From: Candidatus Aminicenantota bacterium
GTDB lineage: Bacteria; Acidobacteriota; Aminicenantia; Aminicenantales; Saccharicenantaceae
Reading direction: 5' to 3'
NCBI GenBank assembly: GCA_017999365.1
Contig: JAGNLW010000002.1
Coordinates: 1 to 64,000 of the forward strand
Length of the DNA: 64,000 bases
The notes beneath the pieces are model-generated. The model worked only from the letters and a program-made list of their open reading frames with translations. It did no database searches and had not been told where the DNA came from. Shown here piece after piece: positions 1 through 9,835 of the stretch. Every line of letters starts with the position of its first letter. Positions within the stretch are counted from its first letter, which is position 1. Position numbers and translations under genes: made by a program.

Positions 1-656
1 CAGCCCCCCTCCCCCCGACCGCCCCAGCCCGACCTGCACGGCCACGGACAAGCCGATGAGGAGCAGGCTCCCGGCCAGGATGAGCGCGTCCTTCTTCCGG
101 CTGATGTTGACGAACCGCATCAGGGCCACGACCGCCAGCGACACGAGCGCGAGCGGGATGACCGGCAGCGCCGCATAGACGAGCGCCGCGTTGACCCAGT
201 ACCCCACCCCCGCCCGCGACACCGCGCCCAGCGTGACGGTCACCGGCAGGACGACCGCGGCGACCGTCAGCCACTCGTTGATGACCACGACCGCGAACTT
301 CGAGGCCATGACCTCGCCCGGCCGCAGCGGCAGCGGGATGAGGAGGTCGAGGTCGCGCGCGAAATAGAACGCCGCGATGACGTAGTAGACGCCGAAGAGC
401 AGGATGAGGAGCTGTCCCGCCAATACCCCGAACGACAGCAGGGCCCGTTCCTGGCCCATCGGCCTCAGCACGTAGTAGACGTTCTGGATGAGCAGGACGA
501 CGCCGTAGAACATCGGCACGACGCCGAGCCCGGCCAGCCCGACGAGCGGGACCAGCCAGCGGTCCTTCTTCTCCGTGAACAGCCGGTACTTGAGCGTGGC
601 CAGCCCGAAGTTGGCCCTCAACCCGGCCCGCACGACCGTCGCCAGCCGGCCCATCG

Positions 657-660
<4 letters not shown>
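1..660 (-). CDS. ABC-2 type transporter permease, partial (C-terminus off the window)
   Basis: This is the membrane subunit of an ABC transporter. The start is ATG at 660, overlapping the stop of the ATPase gene in an ATGA arrangement, so the two are translationally coupled. The visible 220 residues start MTMGRLATVV. They show several hydrophobic segments separated by short charged loops; one reads RDLDLLIPLPLRPGEV, typical of the cytoplasmic coupling region in large ABC-2/YtrC-like permeases. The reading frame runs open off the left edge, so the total length is unknown. The substrate cannot be inferred. Pairing with the adjacent ATPase is the main functional clue. Confidence 0.75.
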
Positions 661-1388
<728 letters not shown>

Positions 1389-1399
1389 GCGGCTCTCCC

Positions 1400-3493
1400 T
1401 TATCTGACGCGCCGGTAGCGGACGACGAGCGATCCCGGGGCTTCGGCGATCTTGAGGGTCAGGCCCTCGCCGGCCAGCTCCCGCCCGCTCCGCACGACGG
1501 CGATGCCGTAGTCCTCGTAGCTGACCTCGTAATCCGCGCCGGGGTCGAGCCCTTTGAGGCGGACTTCGATCGACACCCGCGGCGCCTGCGGCCGCCGGAA
1601 GGCGGCGACGAGGCCGTCGCCCGCTTCGGGCCGGTCCCACTGGAACGCGGCCCAGACATCGTCGCCGGTCGCGTAGGGCGTCAGCGGGTAGTAATCGCCG
1701 TAGGCATAGTCGCGCAGGGCCCGGAACTCGGCCACGTCCTCGACCGCGGCCTGGACGTTGAAGCCCGCGCCGAGCTCCCAGCCCATGACCACGGCCCCGC
1801 CGATGGCCGCGCTCCGGAACCAGTACTTGCGCGGGTCGCCGTTGCCCGTGCCGCTGGCCGGCAGCCAGAAGTGCAGGCCGTAGGTGTGGCACTGGTAGCC
1901 GTTCGGCTCCCAATAGGTGTAGTCCGTGCGCCAGAGCGGGATGCTGCGGCCCGTCGTCTCCAGGTCGAGGCGCCGCCCGCCCGAGGCGCAGTTGTCGATG
2001 AGGAGCCCGGGCAGGCGTTCGCGCAGGGCGTCCCAGAAGGCGTAGAGCCCGGCGATGTGCTTCATCTCGGCCACGCCGACGCGGTCGGGCGCGCCGGGAC
2101 CGGCGGCGTCGGCCGCCTTCCAGTAGGGCGCCGGATCGAAGTTGAAATCCTGCCGGTAGACCGTGACGCCCTCGTCGCGCAGGAACTCCGCGATGTGGTC
2201 GGTCAGCCAAGCCAGCGCCCGCGGGTTCCCCAGGTCGAGCAGGCGGTTGGGATTGCCCGGGAGGACCGTCAGCCAGTCCCGGCGCTCGCGGTCGAGCCAG
2301 GTCCCCTCGTAGACGCGCTCGGGCTCGAACCAGACGACGAAGCCCTGACCGTACTTGCGGGCCGCGGCCGTGACCGGTTTGAGGCCGTTGGGGAAGTTCT
2401 TGCGGTTGACCGTCCAGGTGCCGACGCCCGACCACCACTGGTTCGTGGCGTTCTCGTACCAGCCGGCGTCGATCCAGCAGGCGTCGACGCCGATGCCGAA
2501 CTGCTGCAACCGGTCGATCATGCCGATGGCGTAGCTCTCGGTGGCGCAGACGTACTCGTTGCAGGGGAAGGGACCGCCGAAGCCGACGCCGTGATTGATG
2601 GGCAAGGGCATGGGCCGGCCGTCCGCCTGCGGCATGTGGTGGGCGAGGAGGAAGCGGCGGAAGAGGTTGTGGCCGGCCAGACGGTCGTCGGCCCGCCAGA
2701 ACAGGACGGCCATCGACGGCGTCCGCACCTCCTCGCCGGGGAGGAGCCGGAAGCGGGTCTCGGGCATGCCGGCGGAGATGTCGACGGCGCGAGGGGTCGT
2801 CCCTGCGCGCGAGACGGCGGCCTCCCAGCGGCCGCTCCAGCCGATCGCGGCGACCACGCCGTGCCCGCCCGAGGCGATGTTGAAGAAGGGCAGGGCGTTC
2901 GTGTCGGAGGACCGTCCGGCCGTCGGGCCGAAGCGGACCTCGCCCCGCGGCGCGATCGTCTCATCGATGGGGCCGAAGTCTGAGCGCTGGGCGCTGCTGC
3001 CGCGGGCCCGGTGGAGCATGACCTCGGCGGCGGGGGCGGCGGCGAAGTCCGGGAGAGTGACGGCGCAGGCCCGGACACGCTCGATGAGAGCGGTCGGCGC
3101 GCGCCCCGTGTTCTTGAAGCGGACGACCCACTCCGCGGCCGGGAAGTCCCGGAAGACCGTGTAGACGGCGGTGACGCGAAGGCCGGTCGACGGGTCGGTC
3201 CAAACGACCGTCCGGACGAGCCGGTGACCTTCGGTCCGCTCCTCCGAGGTCGCGGTCCAGCGGCCGAGGAGCCCGGAGGACGGCCGTCCGCCGTAGGCGA
3301 ACGCGAACGGGGGCAAGGCGGACTTCGTCAGGTGGGCGGCGGCGAAGGCGTCGCACGCAGCTCGATCGTGGGCCGAGGCGGCGTCCCAGCCCACGTCCGG
3401 GGGCGAAGGCGGCAAGGCCAGGGCGCAGCTCAGAGCGGCTCCGAAGACCAAGGCGCCGAAGATCCCGAACCTCCGCTTCCCGCGCGATCTCAT
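1400..3493 (-). CDS. secreted GH36-family alpha-galactosidase
   Basis: A 697-residue glycoside hydrolase expected to remove alpha-linked galactose or related sugars outside the cytoplasm. The start at 3493 gives a clean signal peptide (MRSRGKRRF then a hydrophobic core ending SCALA). After an N-terminal beta-sandwich region the TIM barrel carries WIDAGWYE, VWFEPERV and YRQDFNFD (candidate nucleophile Asp449). The block CASGGRRLD is followed by RSIPLWRTD (candidate acid/base Asp524), the pattern expected for clan GH-D. An AT-rich stretch at 3530-3600 probably holds the promoter, but I could not fix good -35 and -10 boxes. A downstream ABC ATPase and permease look co-transcribed. Exact sugar specificity is not deducible. 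Confidence 0.88.
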   Translation of the reverse strand: MRSRGKRRFGIFGALVFGAALSCALALPPSPPDVGWDAASAHDRAACDAFAAAHLTKSALPPFAFAYGGRPSSGLLGRWTATSEERTEGHRLVRTVVWTDPSTGLRVTAVYTVFRDFPAAEWVVRFKNTGRAPTALIERVRACAVTLPDFAAAPAAEVMLHRARGSSAQRSDFGPIDETIAPRGEVRFGPTAGRSSDTNALPFFNIASGGHGVVAAIGWSGRWEAAVSRAGTTPRAVDISAGMPETRFRLLPGEEVRTPSMAVLFWRADDRLAGHNLFRRFLLAHHMPQADGRPMPLPINHGVGFGGPFPCNEYVCATESYAIGMIDRLQQFGIGVDACWIDAGWYENATNQWWSGVGTWTVNRKNFPNGLKPVTAAARKYGQGFVVWFEPERVYEGTWLDRERRDWLTVLPGNPNRLLDLGNPRALAWLTDHIAEFLRDEGVTVYRQDFNFDPAPYWKAADAAGPGAPDRVGVAEMKHIAGLYAFWDALRERLPGLLIDNCASGGRRLDLETTGRSIPLWRTDYTYWEPNGYQCHTYGLHFWLPASGTGNGDPRKYWFRSAAIGGAVVMGWELGAGFNVQAAVEDVAEFRALRDYAYGDYYPLTPYATGDDVWAAFQWDRPEAGDGLVAAFRRPQAPRVSIEVRLKGLDPGADYEVSYEDYGIAVVRSGRELAGEGLTLKIAEAPGSLVVRYRRVR

Positions 3494-3598
3494 GGCCACG
3501 CCTCCGTTCATCCCTGGATCGGAAATTGATATTTTACCGGCCAAAAACATCGAAATTCGCCCCTTTTTAGGCCTCTTTTTCATACTAAGTCATTGATC

Positions 3599-5263
3599 CT
3601 ATTCGAGAAGCTGGGGTCTGACCCCCAGCTCGAGAGTCGGAAGGAGGCGGGGGGCGCGGCGGGCGCCGAGGGCCCGCTCCAGGCCGAAGGCCAGCTTGAT
3701 GAGCTCGGGCTCCTGCCAGGCCCCGCCGATGAGCGACACGCCCACGGGCAACCCGTGGACCCAGCCGGCCGGCAGGGTGATCGTCGGGTACCCGGCCACG
3801 GCGGCCGGCGACGACGAGCTGCCCGAGAACGAATCGCCGTTGACGAGGTCGGTCATGTGGGCCGGGCCGTTCGTCAGGACGACGAGCGCGTCGAGCTTGT
3901 GGGCCGCGAGCGCCGCGTCGATGCCCTTGTCGCGCATGAGCTCGCGGCACTTGGCCAGGGCGTCAAGGTAAGCTTTGTCCGTGAGCGGTCCCTTCTTGGC
4001 CGCCCGCTCGACGATCTCCTGCCCGAAGAAGGGCATCTCCCGGTCGGCGTTCTTGAGGTTCCAGGCGGCCAGCTCGTCGAGCGTGCGCACCGCCGCGCCC
4101 GGCCGGGCCGCGAAATAGGCCTCCAGGTCGGCCTTGAACTCGTAGAGCAGGACCTCGTACTCGGCGTCGTCCGTCTGGCCGAGCGTCGGGATCTCGACCG
4201 GGTCGACGATCTCGGCCCCGGCCTTCCGCATGGCCTCGACGGCGTTGTCGAGGATGGGATCGAGGGCTTTCCCGAAATTGAAGGACCGCGACCGCATCAC
4301 CCCGATCCGGGCGCCCCTCAACCCGTCGGGGTCCAGGAACTCCCGGTAATCCTTGAAGACGCGGGCCCCGGCGGCCATGGTCGCCCCGTCGGCCGGGTCG
4401 GGCCCGGTCATCGCGCCGAGCAGCGTGGCCGCGTCGGCCACCGTCCGGGCCATCGGCCCGGCCGTGTCCTGGGAATGGGCGATGGGCACGATGCCCGAGC
4501 GGCTGACCAGCCCGACGGTCGGTTTGAGCCCGACGATGCCGCAGCACGACGCGGGCGAGACGATCGAGCCGTCGGTCTCCGTGCCGACGGCGACGGCCGC
4601 GAGGTTCGCCGAGACCGCCGCGCCCGAGCCCGAGCTCGAGCCCGAGGGATTGCGGTCGAGGGCGTAGGGATTGCGGGTCTGCCCGCCGCGGCCGCTCCAG
4701 CCGCTCGTCGACCGGCTCGAACGGAAGTTGGCCCATTCGCTGAGGTTGGTCTTGCCGAGGATGACCGCCCCGGCGGCGCGCATGCGCTCGACCACCGCCG
4801 CGTCCTTGGCCGGCTTGGAGCCGAGGAGGGCCAGCGACCCGGCCGTCGTCTCCATACGGTCGGCCGTGTCGATGTTGTCCTTGATGAGGACGGGGACGCC
4901 GTGCATGGGCCCCCGCGGCCCCTTCTCCCGGCGCTCGCGGTCGAGCGCGCGGGCGATGTCCAGGGCCTCGGGATTGACCTCGATGACCGCGTTCAGCCCC
5001 GGACCGGCCTGGTCGACGGCGGCGATGCGCCCGAGATAGAGGGCGGTGATGCTCTCGGACGTTTCCTTCCCCGAGGCCATCAGCTCCTGGAGGCCCGCGA
5101 TGGTCGCCTCCTCGAGCCGGAAAGCCGCCTCGGGCGCCTTCCCTGTTCGCGCTTGGCCCTCCGGCCGCTCTCTCCCCGGTCCGCAGGCCGCGCCCGCGAC
5201 GAGCGCCACCCCCACGCCGGTCAAGAGCACTACCCTCAACATGCGATCGGTCGATGTCGTCAT
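3599..5263 (-). CDS. amidase-signature family hydrolase, probable exported lipoprotein
   Basis: A 554-residue amidase of the Ser-cisSer-Lys class, hydrolysing C-N amide bonds of small amides or peptide derivatives. The visible catalytic set is Lys128 (VLIKDN), the GSSSGSG loop around residues 208-214 (cis-Ser) and the nucleophile Ser233 in TDGSIVSPAS. The N-terminus is hydrophobic and ends in AGAAC (Cys27), a weak lipobox, so export is likely; an alternative start lies at 5242. The last codons run through a GGGGTCTGACCCC palindrome, giving an unusual tail (GVRPQLLE). A promoter-like TTGAGG-18-TAATGT lies upstream at 5360-5389. The substrate is unknown. Confidence 0.9.
   Translation of the reverse strand: MTTSTDRMLRVVLLTGVGVALVAGAACGPGRERPEGQARTGKAPEAAFRLEEATIAGLQELMASGKETSESITALYLGRIAAVDQAGPGLNAVIEVNPEALDIARALDRERREKGPRGPMHGVPVLIKDNIDTADRMETTAGSLALLGSKPAKDAAVVERMRAAGAVILGKTNLSEWANFRSSRSTSGWSGRGGQTRNPYALDRNPSGSSSGSGAAVSANLAAVAVGTETDGSIVSPASCCGIVGLKPTVGLVSRSGIVPIAHSQDTAGPMARTVADAATLLGAMTGPDPADGATMAAGARVFKDYREFLDPDGLRGARIGVMRSRSFNFGKALDPILDNAVEAMRKAGAEIVDPVEIPTLGQTDDAEYEVLLYEFKADLEAYFAARPGAAVRTLDELAAWNLKNADREMPFFGQEIVERAAKKGPLTDKAYLDALAKCRELMRDKGIDAALAAHKLDALVVLTNGPAHMTDLVNGDSFSGSSSSPAAVAGYPTITLPAGWVHGLPVGVSLIGGAWQEPELIKLAFGLERALGARRAPRLLPTLELGVRPQLLE
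3609..3630. repeat. palindrome AGCTGGGG-N6-CCCCAGCT at the end of the amidase gene
   Basis: An 8-base perfect inverted repeat with a 6-base spacer contains the core GGGGTCTGACCCC. It lies inside the last ten codons of the amidase gene and extends that protein beyond the point where the family normally ends. It could be a small repetitive element or a 3' hairpin. I saw no second copy in the window. Confidence 0.6.
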
Positions 5264-5359
5264 GGCTCTTCTCCTCGGGCCAACGGGCTTCAGGCCGCCT
5301 CTCCTCCGGCGCTTCCCCGCCGTTTCCGGCGGGGATGAGCCCGGCGGCGCGTCCCGTCC

Positions 5360-5389
5360 ACATTACCCCAAAACGCCCTCCCGCCTCAA
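5360..5389 (-). promoter_or_regulatory. candidate sigma70-type promoter for the amidase gene
   Basis: On the minus strand TTGAGG (5389-5384) and TAATGT (5365-5360) are separated by 18 bases, about 100 bases before the amidase start. The leader that would result contains a 7-bp hairpin at 5315-5334 (CCCCGCC, loop GTTTCC, GGCGGGG). Confidence 0.45.
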
Positions 5390-5435
5390 TCGCCCCGCCT
5401 CCGACGCCGGCCCTACCGGGCCGCGGCGGACTTGT

Positions 5436-5443
5436 GCTAAGAT
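5436..5443 (+). promoter_or_regulatory. extended -10 element before the molybdenum hydroxylase operon
   Basis: TGTGCTAAGAT contains a TAAGAT -10 hexamer at 5438-5443 in a small AT-rich island 18 bases before the 2Fe-2S subunit start. No convincing -35 box is present. Confidence 0.35.
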
Positions 5444-5460
5444 TTTGCCGGGGAGGGCGC

Positions 5461-5955
5461 ATGGACAAGACGGTCCGCTTCAAGCTCAACGGGAAGGAGG
5501 TCGCCGTCGACACCCCGCCGGAGCGCATGCTCCTGTGGGTCCTGCGGACCGACCTCGGGCATACGGGAACGAAGTACGGCTGCGGCGAGGGCTATTGCGG
5601 GGTCTGTACCGTCCTCGTCGACGGCAAGCCGACGCTCTCGTGCCAGTATCCGCTGGCCATGGCCGAGGGCAAGAGCGTCCTGACCATCGAGGGCCTGGCC
5701 CGGGGGGGCCGGCTCCACCTGCTCCAAGAGGCTTTCGCCGCCGCGGGCGCCCTGCAGTGCGGCTATTGCACGCCGGGCATGATCCTGGAGGCCTACGCCC
5801 TGCTCCTGCGCCAGCCCGATCCGACCGAGGCCGAGATCGCCGATGCCCTGGAGACCCATCTCTGCCGCTGCGGCGCCTACGGCCGCATCGTCAAGGCCGT
5901 CCGGGCGGCCTCCCAGAAAATGAAGATGAAGGTGACCGGCCATGAAGCGCGATAG
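5461..5955 (+). CDS. 2Fe-2S subunit of a xanthine dehydrogenase-family molybdenum hydroxylase
   Basis: A 164-residue iron-sulfur subunit that passes electrons from the molybdenum cofactor. The N-terminal plant-type ferredoxin domain carries CGEGYCGVC plus a downstream Cys (LSC). The C-terminal four-helix domain carries CGYCTPGM and CRCGAYGRI, together the two [2Fe-2S] clusters of the CoxS/IorA type. The start at 5461 follows GGGAGGGCGC. The gene overlaps the large-subunit gene by 14 bases, so they are coupled. No FAD-binding subunit gene lies nearby, consistent with the two-subunit isoquinoline 1-oxidoreductase-like organisation. Confidence 0.93.
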   Translation: MDKTVRFKLNGKEVAVDTPPERMLLWVLRTDLGHTGTKYGCGEGYCGVCTVLVDGKPTLSCQYPLAMAEGKSVLTIEGLARGGRLHLLQEAFAAAGALQCGYCTPGMILEAYALLLRQPDPTEAEIADALETHLCRCGAYGRIVKAVRAASQKMKMKVTGHEAR

Positions 5956-8128
5956 GACGCTCCCCGCCGGGGACGACGAATTCACGATGTTCGGCGACCG
6001 GACGGACGGCGCGGCCCTCGAGCGGCGGGACTTCCTCAAGCTCGCCGGCGGCGGCCTGGTCGTCCTCTTCGCCGTCGGGGACGGCCTCGAGGCCCAGGTC
6101 GGCGGGGCCCGGGGCGCCGACGGCGGCTACCCCGAGGACCTCAACGCCTACCTCGCGGTCGGCGCGGACGGCCGAGTGACCTGTTTCACCGGCAAGATCG
6201 AGATGGGCCAGGGCATCGTGACGTCGCTGGCCATGATGCTGGCCGAGGAGCTCGACGTCCCGCTCGAGGCCGTGGACATGGTCATGGGCGATACGGACCT
6301 CTGCCCCTACGACGCGGGCACGTTCGGCTCGCGCAGCACCAAGTACTTCGGGCCGCCTCTGCGGCAGGCCGCGGCCGAGGCCCGCGGCGTCCTGGTCAAG
6401 CTGGCCGCGGCCCGGCTGGGAACGGCCGAAGACACGCTGGAAACGAAGGATGGGGCCGTCCGCGTCGCGGCGGACCCGGCCCGCCGGGCGACCTATGCCG
6501 AGCTCGTCGGCGGCCGGCGCATCGAGGTCCGTTCGGACCGCAAGCCCGCCATCAAGTCCCGCTCCTCCCACACCGTGTCCGGTAAGCCGATCCCGCGCAC
6601 GGACGCCCGGGCCAAGGTCACGGGCGAGGCCGAGTTCGCCGGCGACATCCGCCTGCCGGGGATGCTCTACGCCGCCGTCCTGAGGCCGCCGGCCCACGGC
6701 GCGACCCTCGCGGCGGTCGATGCCGCCGAAGCGGCCAAGGTCCCCGGCGCCCGCATCGTCCGCGACGGCGACCTTGTCGCCGTCCTCCACGACAAGCCCG
6801 ACCTGGCCGCCGAGGCGCTGGCCCTGGTCGAGGCCGAGTGGGCGCCATCGCCTTCGAAGCTCGACAACGCCAACATCTTCGCCCATATCCGGTCGACAGG
6901 CGGGCGGGAAGAAGTCGTGGTCGAGTCGGGGGATCTCACGGCAGGGGCCCGGTTGGCCGCCCAAACGGTCGAGCGGTCCTATTACGCCCACTACATGGCC
7001 CACGCCCCATCCGAGCCCCACACGGCCGTCGTCCGCCTCGAGGGCGGCAAGGCGGAGGTCTGGGCCTCGACGCAGTCCCCCTTTCGGGCCAAGCAGGAGG
7101 TCGCCCGGGCCCTCGGCCTGCCGGAGCCAGACGTCCGCGTCCGGACGCCCTTCGTGGGCTGCGGCCTGGGCGGCAAGAACCAGGGCGGGCAGATCGTCGA
7201 GGCGGCCCGGCTGGCCAAGCTCGCGGGGCGTCCCGTCCAGGTGGCCTGGTCGCGGGCCGAGGAGTTCTTCAACGACTCGTTCCGGCCGGCCGCAGTCTAC
7301 GACATCAAGGCCGGGCTCGACGCCGGGAACCGCATCGTCCTCTGGGAATATCACAACTACCAGGCCGGCAGCCGCAGCTCCCAGCCCGTCTACGACATCC
7401 CCCACAGGCGCGTCCTGTCCATCGGCGGCGGCTGGGGCGGCGGAGAGGGCGCCGTCAGGGCCCACCCGTTCGCGACGGGGGCCTGGCGCGGCCCCGGCAG
7501 CAACACCAACATCTTCGCCACGGAGTCCCATATCGACGTCCTGGCGCAGGCAGCCGGCATGGACCCGGTCTCGTTCCGGCTCCACAACCTGGCCGACGCG
7601 CGGATGAAGAAGGTCGTCGCGGCGGCCGCCGAGCGGTTCGGGCACCCGTTCGTCAAGGCACCGTCGGGCCGCGGCTACGGCATCGCCATCACCGATTACC
7701 TCGGCACCTACGTCGCCACGTGCGCCGAAGTCGAGGTCGATAAGGCCAAAGGCACCGTGCGCGTCGTCCGTATCGTCTGTGCCCAGGACACCGGCGAGGT
7801 CATCAACCCCGAGGGCGCCCGCATGCAGATCGAGGGCTGCCTGACGATGGGTCTGGGCTACGCCCTGACCGAGGAGATCCGCTTCAAGGACGGCCGCGTC
7901 CTGACGGAGAACTTCGACACCTATGAAACGCCGCGGTTCTCGTGGCTGCCCAAACTCGAGGTCGTCCTGGTCGACAACCGCGAGCTGGCGCCTCAGGGGT
8001 GCGGCGAGCCGGCCGTGACGACGATGGGGGCCGTCATCGCCAACGCCGTCCACGACGCCGTCGGCGTACGGCTCGACACGCTGCCGATGTCGCCGGCGAG
8101 GATCAAAGCGGCCCTGGCCGCGAAATAG
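5942..8128 (+). CDS. molybdopterin-binding large subunit, xanthine dehydrogenase/IorB-like, Tat-exported
   Basis: A 728-residue catalytic subunit of a molybdenum hydroxylase that oxidises an N-heterocycle or aldehyde by hydroxylation. The N-terminus holds a twin-arginine-like signal (RRDFLKLAGGG at residues 29-39) followed by a hydrophobic stretch. The family features visible are EMGQGI, VGCGLGGKN, AWRGPGSNTN and the terminal QGCGEPAVTTMGAVIANAV block, placing the conserved Glu near the C-terminus. The length matches IorB-like subunits, shorter and differently ordered than CoxL. With the Tat signal and no flavin subunit, the enzyme probably works in the periplasm and gives electrons to a cytochrome or other carrier. 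The substrate is unknown. Confidence 0.9.
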   Translation: MKRDRTLPAGDDEFTMFGDRTDGAALERRDFLKLAGGGLVVLFAVGDGLEAQVGGARGADGGYPEDLNAYLAVGADGRVTCFTGKIEMGQGIVTSLAMMLAEELDVPLEAVDMVMGDTDLCPYDAGTFGSRSTKYFGPPLRQAAAEARGVLVKLAAARLGTAEDTLETKDGAVRVAADPARRATYAELVGGRRIEVRSDRKPAIKSRSSHTVSGKPIPRTDARAKVTGEAEFAGDIRLPGMLYAAVLRPPAHGATLAAVDAAEAAKVPGARIVRDGDLVAVLHDKPDLAAEALALVEAEWAPSPSKLDNANIFAHIRSTGGREEVVVESGDLTAGARLAAQTVERSYYAHYMAHAPSEPHTAVVRLEGGKAEVWASTQSPFRAKQEVARALGLPEPDVRVRTPFVGCGLGGKNQGGQIVEAARLAKLAGRPVQVAWSRAEEFFNDSFRPAAVYDIKAGLDAGNRIVLWEYHNYQAGSRSSQPVYDIPHRRVLSIGGGWGGGEGAVRAHPFATGAWRGPGSNTNIFATESHIDVLAQAAGMDPVSFRLHNLADARMKKVVAAAAERFGHPFVKAPSGRGYGIAITDYLGTYVATCAEVEVDKAKGTVRVVRIVCAQDTGEVINPEGARMQIEGCLTMGLGYALTEEIRFKDGRVLTENFDTYETPRFSWLPKLEVVLVDNRELAPQGCGEPAVTTMGAVIANAVHDAVGVRLDTLPMSPARIKAALAAK

Positions 8129-8145
8129 CTATTTCCGGGGCCCTG

Positions 8146-8154
8146 TGCTATAAG
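8146..8154 (+). promoter_or_regulatory. extended -10 promoter element before the lipid kinase gene
   Basis: TGC followed by TATAAG (8149-8154) sits 17 bases before the lipid kinase start and after the hydroxylase stop, suggesting an internal start of transcription. No clear -35 box is visible. Confidence 0.35.
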
Positions 8155-8171
8155 TCCCTGACGGCTACGCC

Positions 8172-9080
8172 ATGACTACAAGAACACTGCTCATCGTCAA
8201 TCCGGCCGCCGGGCACGGCCTGGGCCGCAAGACCTTCGCCCGGCTCGAGTCCCGCCTCCGGGCCGAGATCCCGGGCCTCGAGGTCCGCTTCTCGGAGCAT
8301 CCCGGCCATTCCGTCGACCTCGGCCGCGAGGCGGCCAAGGCCGCCTACGACCGCGTCCTCTGCCTCGGCGGCGACGGCACGCCCTACGAGGTCATCAACG
8401 GCCTCTACGCCGCGGGCCGCCCGTCTCCCCTGCCCGTCCTGGGCCAGATCCCGGCCGGCACCGGCAATTCCTTCCTGCGCGACTTCGGCGTCACGACGCC
8501 CGAACAGGCCCTCGAAGCCGTTCTGGCCGGGCGCCGCCGCAAGGCCGACCTGGTCGAGTTCACCTATCACCAGGACGGCCGCCCCGTCCGCGCCTACTCT
8601 CTCAACATCATCGGCGTCGGGCTCATCGCCGACATCCTCCAATTGACCAACGAGCGCCTGAAATTCCTCGGCGCGGCGGGCTACAGCCTGGCCGTCCTCG
8701 TCCGCCTCGTCCGCGGCATGCGCAACCGCATCACGGTCGAGGCCGACGGACGGCGCGTCGAGCTCGTCGATTCGGCCCTCGTCCTCTCCAACTCCAAATA
8801 CACCGGCGGCAAGATGATGATCGCGCCCAAGGCCGATACCGCCGACGGCCGGGCCGACGCCGTGCTCTTCGACCGGCCGACCCGGAGACAGACGGTCGGC
8901 ATCTTCGCCGGCGTCTTTTCCGGCAAGCACCTGGCCCATCCCCGCGTCGGCCACATCCAGGCGGCCTCGTTCTCGGTCGAATCCGACCCGCCGCTCCGCC
9001 TGATGGTGGACGGCGAGCTCATCGGCTTCACGCCGCTGCGGCTCCGCGTCCTGCCGGCCGAGCTCGACATCCTGGTCTGA
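8172..9080 (+). CDS. diacylglycerol kinase catalytic-domain lipid kinase (YegS/BmrU-like)
   Basis: A 302-residue ATP-dependent lipid kinase. The N-terminal Rossmann-like domain has NPAAGHGLGRK (residues 10-20) and the nucleotide-binding loop LGGDGT (65-70). PAGTGNSFLRDFG follows, then the two-layer beta-sandwich with GGKMMIAPKAD and a late DGE motif. These are the standard marks of the DAGK_cat family, which phosphorylates diacylglycerol, ceramide-like or other lipid alcohols. The next gene is a PlsC-like acyltransferase 10 bases downstream, so the pair probably serves phospholipid synthesis or recycling at the inner membrane. Confidence 0.88.
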   Translation: MTTRTLLIVNPAAGHGLGRKTFARLESRLRAEIPGLEVRFSEHPGHSVDLGREAAKAAYDRVLCLGGDGTPYEVINGLYAAGRPSPLPVLGQIPAGTGNSFLRDFGVTTPEQALEAVLAGRRRKADLVEFTYHQDGRPVRAYSLNIIGVGLIADILQLTNERLKFLGAAGYSLAVLVRLVRGMRNRITVEADGRRVELVDSALVLSNSKYTGGKMMIAPKADTADGRADAVLFDRPTRRQTVGIFAGVFSGKHLAHPRVGHIQAASFSVESDPPLRLMVDGELIGFTPLRLRVLPAELDILV

Positions 9081-9090
9081 GGGCCCGTCC

Positions 9091-9822
9091 ATGAGGAAGA
9101 TCCTCGACCGCCTGCGCTCCGTCCTCGTCTGGGCCGTCGCTCTGCCGGTCTTCCTGCTCGCCTGCGCCGCGGTCGCCCTGGGCTCGTTCGTCCTGCGCGG
9201 CCGGGCCCTCGAACGGCTCGTCAAGGCCTCTTCGCGGGCCGTGCTCTTCGCCGCCGGCGTCCGGATCCGGCTCGAGGGCCTCGAGCGCGTCGCGCCCGGC
9301 CGGCCTTGCGTCGTGGTCATGAACCACGTCAACTTCTTCGACCCCCTCGTCGTCCAGGCCGTCTTCCCCGGGCCCATCCGCGGCGCCGAGGAGGAGAGCC
9401 ACTTCCGCTGGCCGGTCTACGGAGCGGTCCTGCGCCGCATCGGCCAGTTCCCGATCGACCGCAAGGACCCCGCCCGGGCCGTCGAAAGCCTCAAGCGGGC
9501 CGCGGTTTGGCTCCGCGAGAAGCCGGGCTTTTCCTTCGGCATCCTGCCCGAGGGCACGCGGACCCGCGACGGGCGGCTGGGCCCCTTCAAGCGCGGCGCC
9601 TTCATGCTCGCTCTCGATGCCGGCCTCGACATCCTGCCCGTCGTCCAGAAGGGCGCCTTCGCCATCGCCCGCAAGGGCAGCCTGAACATCCGGCCGGGAC
9701 GGCTCACGGTGACGGTGGAGCCCGCGGTCCCCGTCGCCGGCTACACCAGGGAGACCGTCGGCGATCTCGTCGACCGCGTCCGCCGCGTCTTCCTGGACGC
9801 GCTCGAGGGGACGTCCGCCTGA
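9091..9822 (+). CDS. 1-acyl-sn-glycerol-3-phosphate acyltransferase-like protein (PlsC family)
   Basis: A 243-residue membrane-associated acyltransferase that would transfer a fatty acyl group to a lysophospholipid or glycerol phosphate acceptor. A hydrophobic anchor occupies residues about 11-36. The catalytic HX4D motif is His79-Asp84 (NHVNFFD), and the acceptor-binding block is EGTRTRDG with a following Phe-Lys-Arg-Gly. The length is normal for PlsC. It follows the lipid kinase by 10 bases and is surely co-transcribed. It converges on a minus-strand gene with a 13-base gap and no obvious terminator. Confidence 0.9.
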   Translation: MRKILDRLRSVLVWAVALPVFLLACAAVALGSFVLRGRALERLVKASSRAVLFAAGVRIRLEGLERVAPGRPCVVVMNHVNFFDPLVVQAVFPGPIRGAEEESHFRWPVYGAVLRRIGQFPIDRKDPARAVESLKRAAVWLREKPGFSFGILPEGTRTRDGRLGPFKRGAFMLALDAGLDILPVVQKGAFAIARKGSLNIRPGRLTVTVEPAVPVAGYTRETVGDLVDRVRRVFLDALEGTSA

Positions 9823-9835
9823 CCGGGCCGCCGCC

